From Methanobacteriaceae archaeon (lineage in GTDB: Archaea > Methanobacteriota > Methanobacteria > Methanobacteriales > Methanobacteriaceae), in NCBI GenBank assembly GCA_011620845.1, contig WOYJ01000025.1:1-5705 (forward strand): a stretch of DNA of 5,705 nt, given 5' to 3'. The first letter of the stretch is position 1. Each line of letters opens with the position of its first letter. This document shows, one piece after another, positions 1-5,591 of this stretch. A model generated the notes under the pieces. It was given only the letters and a program-made list of their open reading frames with translations, was not told the DNA's origin and did not search any database. The position numbers and the translations under genes were made by a program.

Positions 1-26
1 TTATAGTATTGTTCAAGGTTTATCAT
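1..26 (-). CDS. Possible start of a further downstream gene, cut by the window edge
   Basis: The zinc-ribbon reading frame stops with TGA at 23-25, and an ATG at 24-26 overlaps that stop as ATGA. From it the frame stays open to the edge and reads MINLEQYY. The ATGA overlap is a usual junction in archaeal operons and would make this the next gene after htpX. Only eight codons are visible, the Shine-Dalgarno site is unconvincing, and I do not recognise the product, so it may be chance. Confidence 0.28.
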
Positions 27-187
27 ATCCTATCACGATATTCAAGGTTCCCACCACATTCACATTTACTTGCAAAGTCTTCTGGTGATTCACCGGCCTG
101 GATCTCGTAATATCTGTTGCATTTATCACAGACCAGATAACCCTTTCCTACATGTTTTCTTTTATCAGGAATAGTTCCTTCTACAAT
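23..187 (-). pseudogene. Zinc-ribbon segment without a start codon; likely out-of-frame C-terminal domain of HtpX
   Basis: In the frame ending at TGA 23-25 the minus strand encodes about 54 residues of a small zinc ribbon: GYLVCDKCNRYYE, then GESPEDF, then KCECGGNLEYRDRI. The C-x-x-C and C-x-C pairs are the presumed zinc ligands. Similar modules (YLVC-x-x-C, GESPEDF, C-x-CGG) recur in Methanobacteriales proteins, as I recall the family. This frame has no ATG, GTG or TTG before the ribbon, and an in-frame TAA lies just upstream (194-196), so it cannot be an ordinary free-standing gene. HtpX ends at 181 within the same bases. One additional A in the AAA at 187-189 would join the frames, giving HtpX, a polar linker and this ribbon. 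A real one-base deletion, an assembly error or recoding would all explain it. The coding character is clear; the gene status is not. Confidence 0.62.
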
Positions 188-1173
188 TTCATGTTACCCG
201 GAGTGGTTTCTATGTTGGATTGATTCATATCAGTGTCTGAAGGCTTTACATACTTCTGGTCGATGAACTCCATTTCACGCAGCCTCTTAACTCTTTCCTC
301 TGTTGGGGGATGAGTAGAAAAAAGGCTACTGCCAGTACTGTCACGATCAGCTCCAACCGCCGGGTTTATAATATAAATACCATTAAAAGCTGTGTTTTGA
401 ATTTTACTCTTTGATTTTTGCATACCACTGATCTTCTCCAGGGCACTGGCCAGTCCCTCCGGGTATCCGGTGAGATCAGCTCCTGAAGCATCTGCCAGGA
501 ACTCACGTTTTCTGGAAATTGCGAATTTAAGTAGCTGGGCAAATAAAGGGGCCAGGACAATTAGAACAACCAAAAGAATTATAAGAACTATTGCAGCCGG
601 GCCACCCCCTCGCCCTCCTCCTCGAAATAGACGTCCATAAGATGAGTAACGAGCCATATATCCTAAAAATACGATAGTCCCTGCTAGAACAACCACCACT
701 GTAGCAAGCAGAACATCATAATTTTTTATATGTGACATCTCATGAGCAATAACACCTTCAAGCTCCAGACGATCCAGACGATCCAGTAAACCGGTGGTAA
801 CGGTGATACTGGCATTTTCAGGATTACGACCGGCAGCAAAAGCGTTGGGCACGTCTGTGTCTATGGTGTATAACTTGGGCATTGGCAGGCCAGCGGCTAT
901 ACTCAAAGCTTCTACGGTGTTGTAAAGATAAGGTTCTTCCTGTTTGGACACCTCCCGTGCACCGGCCATGGTTGTCACCATCTTTTCTCCTCCGTAATAA
1001 CTGACAAGCAAAGCTATAACAAAAATTAAAACAGCAATAACCAGGCCAATGATGGTAGAACCAAGATATAATCCAATTAAATATCCTATTATACCAATTA
1101 GAACCGCGTAAAGGGCAAAGAGAAGGTATGTCCATCTTTTATTGGCTGCGATGCTCGCATAAATTGGATCCAT
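181..1173 (-). CDS. htpX: HtpX-type membrane zinc metalloprotease (M48 family)
   Basis: A 330-residue integral membrane metalloprotease, of the family that degrades misfolded or damaged membrane proteins. Hydrophobic segments lie at about 16-34, 39-60, 153-173 and 193-214. The zinc-binding H144-E-M-S-H148 motif sits just before the third segment, with the active site expected on the cytoplasmic face. The probable third ligand is E224 in the EFLAD motif. The M48 C-terminal STHPPTEERVKRL motif is at 286-298. A glycine-rich loop (RGGGRGGG, 184-191) precedes the fourth segment. The ATG shares one base with the lemA stop (TAATG), with a GGTGAGG Shine-Dalgarno site in the last lemA codons, so translation is probably coupled to lemA. 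The tail from about 310 is polar and linker-like and ends abruptly in NMKL, directly before an out-of-frame zinc ribbon; the protein may once have been, or may really be, about 383 residues long. The family call is firm; the C-terminus is uncertain. Confidence 0.93.
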   Translation of the reverse strand: MDPIYASIAANKRWTYLLFALYAVLIGIIGYLIGLYLGSTIIGLVIAVLIFVIALLVSYYGGEKMVTTMAGAREVSKQEEPYLYNTVEALSIAAGLPMPKLYTIDTDVPNAFAAGRNPENASITVTTGLLDRLDRLELEGVIAHEMSHIKNYDVLLATVVVVLAGTIVFLGYMARYSSYGRLFRGGGRGGGPAAIVLIILLVVLIVLAPLFAQLLKFAISRKREFLADASGADLTGYPEGLASALEKISGMQKSKSKIQNTAFNGIYIINPAVGADRDSTGSSLFSTHPPTEERVKRLREMEFIDQKYVKPSDTDMNQSNIETTPGNMKL

Positions 1174-1736
1174 TATTCCTCACCATAATTTACCAAGGGG
1201 ACTTCCCGTGCCTGTTCAGATTCAACTTCGAAAAATTCCCTGGTCTGGAATCTGAAAAGTTGGGCTATTAGGTTGGTTGGAAACTGCTGTACTTCGTTAT
1301 TTAAATCCAGAACTGTCCGGTTGTAGCGTTGTCTGGCGTAGGCTATCTTATTCTCGATACCGACCAGCTCTTCCTGGAGTAATAAGAAATTTTCATTAGC
1401 TTTAAGGGCAGGGTAATTTTCTGCCACTGCAAAAATAGATTTAAGGGCTTGTGCCGCGACATTATCTGCTCCTGCGTTTTCATGTATGGTTGAAGCATTC
1501 ATCCAGTCGCTTCTGGCCCTGGTTACAGTTTCCAGGAGTTCTCGTTCGTGCGTCATATACCCTTTGACCGTACTGACCAGATTAGGAACCAGGTCAAACC
1601 GCTTCTGTAAGAGGGTGTCAATATTGGAATAGGCTATATCGACCATATTTCGCATTGAAATAAGGCGGTTATAACTATAAATCAGGTAAGCAGAGATTAA
1701 GATTAATAGTCCAAGTATAATATATGAAGCATCCAT
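1173..1736 (-). CDS. lemA: LemA family membrane-anchored protein
   Basis: With the start chosen here the protein has 187 residues, the usual LemA length. It has one N-terminal hydrophobic segment (about 4-21) followed by a mostly helical soluble domain. Family motifs are visible: YNRLISMRN near 22-30, RFDLVPNLV at 46-54, ENYPALKANENF at 106-117, QEELVGIENKIAYARQRYN at 121-139 and FPTNLIA at 152-158. The molecular role of LemA is not settled; it is often encoded beside HtpX-type proteases, as here, which suggests a shared membrane quality-control task. The ATG at 1734-1736 is preferred because GGTGG (1742-1746) lies 5 nt upstream. The frame stays open to an ATG at 1877, but that 47-residue extension is AT-rich, lies before the family homology, lacks a ribosome site and would cover the probable promoter. 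The gene overlaps htpX by one base. Confidence 0.92.
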   Translation of the reverse strand: MDASYIILGLLILISAYLIYSYNRLISMRNMVDIAYSNIDTLLQKRFDLVPNLVSTVKGYMTHERELLETVTRARSDWMNASTIHENAGADNVAAQALKSIFAVAENYPALKANENFLLLQEELVGIENKIAYARQRYNRTVLDLNNEVQQFPTNLIAQLFRFQTREFFEVESEQAREVPLVNYGEE

Positions 1737-1770
1737 TTTATCCACCAGTAATAAGCTGACAGTTACTATT

Positions 1771-1785
1771 CCTTTTAATATTAAA
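1771..1785 (-). promoter_or_regulatory. Candidate TATA-type promoter of lemA-htpX
   Basis: The minus strand reads TTTAATATTAAAAGG here, close to an archaeal TATA element. A start about 25 nt downstream would fall near 1755-1760 and leave a leader of about 20 nt containing the GGTGG ribosome site. The spacing fits, but such AT-rich matches are common in this background. Confidence 0.4.
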
Positions 1786-1887
1786 CAAAAAGTAGGTGTT
1801 ATTAGTTTAAGTAATTTTTTAATAACTTTAATAAGACTACTGTAAATTTTAATTTGTCCTATGTCAAATGAATCCATGTTAATCTGT

Positions 1888-1907
1888 AGAATTACTCTGA
1901 TAATTCT
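1888..1907. repeat. Perfect 7-bp inverted repeat with 6-nt spacer upstream of lemA
   Basis: AGAATTA (1888-1894) is repeated inverted as TAATTCT (1901-1907). It lies about 110 bp upstream of the proposed lemA TATA element, between that promoter and the otsA fossil. It could be an operator for a dimeric regulator, a weak hairpin, or chance in AT-rich DNA. No T-run typical of a terminator is attached. Confidence 0.3.
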
Positions 1908-1926
1908 AATAAATAGATATTTTTAT

Positions 1927-1981
1927 CTCAAGCTGCTCACTAATCCAGTGATAAACTGTCCCCTGTTTTTTTGATAATTTC
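1927..1981 (-). pseudogene. Fossil of the otsA (trehalose-6-phosphate synthase) 3' end
   Basis: On the minus strand, bases 1959 to 1927 encode TVYHWISEQLE, matching TVYHWISEQFE near the C-terminus of the intact OtsA (residues 479-489). On the plus strand, 1927-1959 and 4085-4117 agree at 29 of 33 positions. Just upstream, in another frame, EIIKK (about 1967-1981) corresponds to DIIKK of OtsA, so a small insertion (an ACAGGGG stretch where OtsA has one AGA codon) has shifted the frame. Nothing further upstream is recognisable as otsA. The fossil has the same orientation as the intact gene, 2.1 kb away. It is best explained as the last remnant of a second otsA copy or of a tandem duplication. 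Confidence 0.7.
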
Positions 1982-2065
1982 ATTTAACATTATAATCATT
2001 TAAATACATCATAAATTCAAGATTTTAGGATATTTAACTATACTTAACGGATAAATTGTTTTAAT

Positions 2066-2165
2066 AAAACATACAGAAACCCAGCACCGGACAGACTGCT
2101 TGCTTGTAGGTTGCTCGGGGAGGAGAGGGTAAACTACCAGTGAACCAGTGAGTTTAGTATGCAGG
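2066..2165. ncRNA. Candidate structured RNA: GC-rich island in AT-rich gap
   Basis: Bases 2079-2150 are a little over half G+C, by direct count 40 of the 70 bases from 2079, while the flanks are strongly AT-rich. Read on the plus strand, CATAC/AAAC (2070-2080) can pair with GTTT/GTATG (2152-2161) to close the element. Inside, CC-AGCA-CC (2081-2088) pairs with GG-TGCT-GG, with bulges, around 2109-2118. A competing hairpin TAAACT/AGTTTA (2130-2135 with 2151-2156) encloses two copies of CCAGTG (2137-2142 and 2145-2150). A TATA-like stretch lies about 30 nt before 2066, and an ATTTTT run follows near 2172, which favours the plus strand. I recognise no known RNA family, tRNA or riboswitch core in it. 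The base composition is seen directly; the RNA interpretation is inference. Confidence 0.4.
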
Positions 2166-2219
2166 TAAATCAAATTTTTATAATTTGTTAAGTATTCATA
2201 TTTCTGCAAACTATTTTTT

Positions 2220-3235
2220 TTAATCTTTACATATTGATGTGAAAATTTCAGCTGCACTTAAAACAGCAATCGCAACTAATGAAATTCTTAGACTTGTAAT
2301 TAGTTCTGAATAATTGGAAGGTATAATTTACACATTTCCCAAAATTTGAAATAATTATCATCACTATACCCATCCAAATATCTGTCCCATGGATCTCATA
2401 TCACTTAATGTAGCGCTTGCAACTCCAAACTACTTTTTATTCACTGCACTCATAACCATCTTGGTAATAGAATAAACCTATACCTGATCCAAAGATAGTA
2501 AGAGAAAATCCTCCTAAATATGGGGCATTTTCAAAATTAATTAGTATCCTAATGGCTACGCCAATGGTTGTTAACACATCCTGACAGTTGATACACTTCC
2601 AGGATCGATTTTATCCGATAATCTTCCTGCAAAAGGAGATACAAAGATCATTATAATTGATTGAACAGAAACTATTAGACCTGCCGTAGTAGGGTTATAA
2701 CCTTTTAGATATTGTAAATAAAGTTAAAATAAACCCTACTAATACAAATGCACCGTAATTTATAAATGCAGTGATGTTTCCAAAGGTAAATCTTTTAATT
2801 TTAAATTAAATTAATCAAGGAAAATCAGCCCTTTTTTCCCACTAAATAAAATAATGAAATTCCGATTATTCCCTCAATTACAAGAAATAGATTGTAATTG
2901 TTGGTGAAATCTGAAAACCATAAAGAATGGCAATAAGAGAAATACCAAGCAGAAATGATCCTAAAATATCTAATTTTTCTCCTTCTGCATCTGTCCAATC
3001 ATGTTTAAACCGTGTGATAACATAGGCCGCAATTATTCCTATAAGTGTATCCATATAAAATAAGGTTCCATCCTGCAATTTCAGTGATAACCCCTCCCAT
3101 TATTGGTCATACCAGGGGTGAAAGTCCAACTGACCTGTAAGTGGCATAATTGATTTTACCATGTACCACTGTACCTACAATGCAAATAGGTACAGGAAAG
3201 GGCATAATTCAAATTTTTACCGCTTTTTTTGCCAT
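2220..3235 (-). pseudogene. Degraded DHA2/EmrB-type MFS drug transporter
   Basis: When the minus strand is read in shifting frames, a 14-helix-type drug-efflux MFS protein can be followed from start to stop. It begins MAKKAVKI (ATG at 3233-3235, TGA at 3209-3211), with a neighbouring frame giving PFLYLFAL and then IVGT, like a first membrane helix. Then come PIMGGVITEIAGW (in-frame TGA at 3107-3109), a frameshift near 3067, TLIGIIAAYVITRF and DILGSFLLGISLIAILYGFQ (to the stop at 2878), EGIIGISLFYLVGKKG, NITAFINYGAFVLVGFILTL, LQYLKGYNPTTAGLIVSVQS, SPFAGRLSDKIDPG (a motif-A-like loop), FGVASATLSDMRSMGQIFG, and finally VAIAVLSAAEIFTSICKD before TAA at 2220-2222. There are several frameshifts and several in-frame stops. 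At about 1 kb it is far shorter than the roughly 1.4 kb or more of intact relatives, and most of helices 1-4 is missing. It cannot encode a working transporter. It once exported a small molecule; the substrate is unknown. Confidence 0.88.
3171..3193. repeat. Perfect 7-bp inverted repeat inside the transporter remnant
   Basis: GTACCTA (3171-3177) and TAGGTAC (3187-3193) are perfect inverted copies around a 9-nt loop. They lie near the deletion that removed most of membrane helices 1-4 of the transporter. The repeat may mark the breakpoint or be chance; no target-site duplication or transposase is visible. Confidence 0.35.
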
Positions 3236-3243
3236 TTATAAAT

Positions 3244-3287
3244 CTCCTAGAGCGAGTCAAGCCCACAATAGGTATTTACATATTATA
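3244..3287 (-). promoter_or_regulatory. Surviving promoter and Shine-Dalgarno site of the dead transporter
   Basis: A TATA-like TATAATAT on the minus strand (3280-3287) lies just after the SIS gene stop. AGGAG (3244-3248) sits 8 nt before the transporter ATG at 3233-3235. The predicted start of transcription falls near 3257. The expression signals remain while the coding region has collapsed, so the start was probably once used, and a short useless transcript may still be made. Confidence 0.45.
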
Positions 3288-3296
3288 TTAACCGAT

Positions 3297-3833
3297 TTAA
3301 TAATTTGCCCCATCATTTGCAAGTTCTACAACAACTCCCTCTAAAAATATTCGCGTTGATATTTCAAATAAAGCGCCAAATGGGGTTAAAGGTTCATATT
3401 CTCCAGAAACCCTTCTTTCGATATAATCTTTGGTTTTAGGTTTTATCCTTCCAGGTATTTCGATTACCAGATCAGATACATTGGCCAGTGGTGAGTCTGA
3501 AAAGGAGGTAATAGATAGGATACTGGCACCTATTTCATGAGCTCTTTTGGTTAAGGTTAAAGTTGGCTCAGTATCCCCTGATCCTGATATAGCCACCATA
3601 ACATCTTTATTGTTCATAGCCGGGACTATGGTGTCGGTAATCACAAAAACATCCTGATGAAGCCCCTGAAGGCGCGAGGCAAAGGCTTTTCCTATCAGTT
3701 CAGATTCTCCAAAACCGCAGATAAATATTTGGGATGCTTCTTTGAGGTATTTTTCAAACCGGATAACCAGTTCCTCATCCATGTTAATGCATCTTATATG
3801 GGATATTATCTCTTCAACTACCAGCCGCCACAT
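3297..3833 (-). CDS. SIS-domain protein, 6-phospho-3-hexuloisomerase-like
   Basis: A 178-residue single SIS domain protein, resembling archaeal 6-phospho-3-hexuloisomerases, which interconvert hexulose-6-phosphate and fructose-6-phosphate in the ribulose monophosphate pathway. Sugar-phosphate-binding features are visible: IFICGFGESELIGKAFASRL (36-55), a DVMVAISGSGDTEPTL strand-loop (77-92), ILSITSFSDSPLA (105-117), and TPFGALFEISTRIFLE (150-165) with a glutamate (E157) where the family has a likely catalytic one. The protein ends in ELANDGANY and lacks the RHANLE-like C-terminal motif of typical hexuloisomerases, so its substrate may differ. The ATG at 3831-3833 is preferred over those at 3863 and 3854, because AAGGTG lies 6 nt upstream and the resulting length matches the family (about 180). 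No hexulose-phosphate synthase gene is nearby. The SIS fold is near certain; the exact reaction is not. Confidence 0.88.
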   Translation of the reverse strand: MWRLVVEEIISHIRCINMDEELVIRFEKYLKEASQIFICGFGESELIGKAFASRLQGLHQDVFVITDTIVPAMNNKDVMVAISGSGDTEPTLTLTKRAHEIGASILSITSFSDSPLANVSDLVIEIPGRIKPKTKDYIERRVSGEYEPLTPFGALFEISTRIFLEGVVVELANDGANY

Positions 3834-3839
3834 AAAAAA

Positions 3840-3896
3840 CACCTTATCTTGCATTTCATTCAATAAAAAAATTTTTTTTAGCAGATTAATTTAAAT
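3840..3896 (-). promoter_or_regulatory. Candidate promoter and ribosome site of the SIS gene
   Basis: TTTAAATTAA on the minus strand (3887-3896) would place a start near 3866. The leader of about 30 nt includes AAGGTG (3840-3845), 6 nt before the chosen ATG. The gap of more than 200 bp to otsA and this element suggest separate transcription. The AAAAAAA/TTTTTTT tract (3865-3879) lies between the TATA element and the start site. Confidence 0.35.
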
Positions 3897-3992
3897 CTTA
3901 TGTTCAATAGATATGTGCAAGGCTCAGTAATTACATCTAGATTAACCTACTTAAAAGAATTTCCATTCAGCATTCAAGATTTTCCTTATATT

Positions 3993-4027
3993 AAAAGCAG
4001 TGAAAAGTAAATTTAACACTTTAAAAA
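3993..4027 (-). terminator. T-rich tracts after otsA, probable transcription end
   Basis: Reading the minus strand past the otsA stop (4058), three T-runs follow within about 65 nt (TTTTT at 4023-4027, then TTTT near 4003 and 3993). Archaeal termination commonly uses such U-rich tracts without a strong hairpin. The region is AT-rich, so the call is weak. Confidence 0.28.
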
Positions 4028-4057
4028 CACCTGCTTTAGAATTAAAATTATGGAATG

Positions 4058-5551
4058 CTATGCACTGGTTAATTTTTCAATATCCTCAAACTGCTCACTG
4101 ATCCAGTGATATACAGTTCTTTTTTTAATGATGTCTTTCAAATTTTTTAATCGAATACTTCTTTCTTCTTTATCCATCTGCACTGCCCGGTAAAATGCTT
4201 CTGCAGTTTGACTGATATCAAAGGGATTCACTGTTAATACATTTTCTTCTAGTTCTTCATAACAGCCTGCGGTTTCTGATAATATTAGGACACCTTGTTG
4301 TTCATTCACTGCTGATGCTTCCTTGGGAACTATATTCATACCATCAGCAATCGGGTTAACGATCAAACAGTCGTAATTTTTAAAGGCAGCTATCACCAGA
4401 TGGTAATCTGCCTTGAAGATCCATTCGATAGGTTTCCAGCCCTCCCTACTGTACTTGTTATTTATCTCTTCTATGATATCCTTTACATTTTGAGAATATT
4501 TCTCATATTCCTTTATTTGCTGTCGGGTGGGCTTTCCTGTGGTTAAAAATTTTACCTTTCCCCAATATTCTGGATGTTTATCTAAAAATAAGTCGAATGC
4601 TTTAAATCCACGGATTATATTTTTACTCAGATCTGCCCGATCGGTGCGGTAGAAGAGAAATTTATCCCCTTTAATCTGTCTGATCAGCTTTTCTTTTTCT
4701 AATACTCCTTTTGATCTGGCCATATCTTTTATTCCATCATAATCAATGGAAATAGGATAGCTCTTAACTTGTGTGGAATGACCATCATACTTCACTATTC
4801 CTTGTTGGTAATCTACCTCATCAGCAAAGTATTCACAGCTTTGAATAAAATTGTGTACATAGCGGGGAATATGGAATCCTAGCAAATCATTAGAAAGAAG
4901 ACCTTCTAAAATGGCATTTCTCATATATTCGGGTATAATTTTACAGTATTCTGACTGTGGCCAGGGAATATGGATGAATTGGCTTAGGAAAATGTCTCCT
5001 AATTTTTTACGTATTAGATGGGGACACAGGTAAAGGTGATAATCTTGCAACATTATTAAGGGGTCTTTTTCATTTCTGGTGCTTTCTAAAACCACCTTTT
5101 CTGCAAATTTTTGGTTAATTCGTTCATAACCTTCTTTCCAGGCCTGATGGATATGATCATCTATGTCCGGAGTGTAGGGAGTGTTCCACATATAGTGTTG
5201 AACAAACCAGAGTAGTGGATTGCTAATAACACTATAATATTGTTCATATTGTTTCTCGTCTGCTAATACAAATGACATCCAGAATTTAGGATCTTCTAGG
5301 GTAATGGGCACCCTATTATCGGAATACCCTTTGGCTACTGTTGCGTCTTCCTCAGTCATGGCGCTGGCTATCCATACCCCATTCAATGCTTCCATAAGTG
5401 GGAGTAAAGTTGAAACCAGACCTCCCGCCCCTCTTTTCATCTCGATTTGATTTTTGTGTTTGTGAAATTCCACCGGCCCTCGGTTGGAGGCTACTATTAA
5501 ATTTTTATCATGTAAGAACTCCAAGATTTTTTCTTCTTTAGGATACCCCAT
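4058..5551 (-). CDS. otsA: Alpha,alpha-trehalose-phosphate synthase (GT20)
   Basis: This cytoplasmic glycosyltransferase of 497 residues joins glucose from a nucleotide sugar to glucose-6-phosphate, giving trehalose-6-phosphate for compatible-solute or stress-protectant synthesis. GT20 landmarks appear in order: SNRGPVEF (22-29), the KRGAGGLVSTL loop (39-49), QDYHLYLCPHLIR (169-181), FIHIPWPQSE (192-201, H194 matching the catalytic-region histidine of E. coli OtsA), R305-x-D-x-x-K310 (the phosphate-binding Arg/Lys pair), and NPIADGMNIVPKEASA (399-414, with D403 and E411). All main binding residues I can map are present, so it should be active. The pattern WFVQHYMWNTPYTPDIDDHI (115-134) recalls the archaeal/actinobacterial branch. 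The start has GGTGA (5556-5560) a few bases upstream, and nothing matches the family further out. No trehalose-phosphate phosphatase is visible. The donor (UDP- or ADP-glucose) cannot be read from the sequence. Confidence 0.93.
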   Translation of the reverse strand: MGYPKEEKILEFLHDKNLIVASNRGPVEFHKHKNQIEMKRGAGGLVSTLLPLMEALNGVWIASAMTEEDATVAKGYSDNRVPITLEDPKFWMSFVLADEKQYEQYYSVISNPLLWFVQHYMWNTPYTPDIDDHIHQAWKEGYERINQKFAEKVVLESTRNEKDPLIMLQDYHLYLCPHLIRKKLGDIFLSQFIHIPWPQSEYCKIIPEYMRNAILEGLLSNDLLGFHIPRYVHNFIQSCEYFADEVDYQQGIVKYDGHSTQVKSYPISIDYDGIKDMARSKGVLEKEKLIRQIKGDKFLFYRTDRADLSKNIIRGFKAFDLFLDKHPEYWGKVKFLTTGKPTRQQIKEYEKYSQNVKDIIEEINNKYSREGWKPIEWIFKADYHLVIAAFKNYDCLIVNPIADGMNIVPKEASAVNEQQGVLILSETAGCYEELEENVLTVNPFDISQTAEAFYRAVQMDKEERSIRLKNLKDIIKKRTVYHWISEQFEDIEKLTSA

Positions 5552-5591
5552 CTTTTCACCAATTTTATTTTTTTTGAAATTTTGAGGCTGT

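Larger units (their letters stand above)
1878..2219. other. Gene-poor stretch between lemA and the transporter remnant
   Basis: No credible intact gene is present. From left to right it holds the inverted repeat near 1888-1907, a fossil of the otsA 3' end (1927-1981), AT-rich sequence with no recognisable content, a GC-rich island (about 2079-2150) that may be a structured RNA, and an AT-rich tail running into the stop of the transporter pseudogene at 2220. An 82-codon open frame on the minus strand (2009-2257) crosses the island but has no ribosome site, no family resemblance, and overlaps the pseudogene end in another frame. Confidence 0.6.

Noticed and set aside
187..192. Programmed -1 frameshift joining HtpX and the zinc ribbon
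   Set aside because: The site (ATG AAA TTG TAG) is not a classical slippery heptamer, and re-pairing on GAA would be poor. Mutation or a missing base is simpler, though recoding is not excluded.
1737..1877. 47-residue N-terminal extension of LemA from the ATG at 1877
   Set aside because: It lies before the family homology, is Lys/Ile/Leu-rich AT-driven sequence, lacks a Shine-Dalgarno site and would cover the likely promoter. The ATG at 1736 has GGTGG and gives the family length.
2066..2165. tRNA, RNase P, SRP RNA or a known riboswitch in the GC-rich island
   Set aside because: No cloverleaf, no T-loop/acceptor pairing and no conserved core I know from these families could be found on either strand.
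2009..2257. 82-codon minus-strand open frame in the gap
   Set aside because: No ribosome site, no family resemblance, very unusual composition, and it overlaps the end of the transporter pseudogene in another frame. It exists because the GC-rich island lacks stops.
3150..3344. 64-codon plus-strand open frame
   Set aside because: It is antisense to the transporter remnant and the SIS gene end, with no family resemblance or ribosome site.
3834..3863. Longer SIS protein starts at 3863 or 3854
   Set aside because: No ribosome site precedes them, while the ATG at 3833 has AAGGTG 6 nt upstream and gives the family length.
3865..3879. AAAAAAATTTTTTTT palindrome as a hairpin terminator
   Set aside because: A/T-only stem with no loop, located inside the SIS promoter and leader; more likely simple promoter-associated sequence.
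2027..3985. Shared 12-mer ATTCAAGATTTT near 2027 and near 3974
   Set aside because: The two copies are on opposite sides of their neighbouring otsA-derived sequences, so they are not collinear with the duplication; probably chance in AT-rich DNA.
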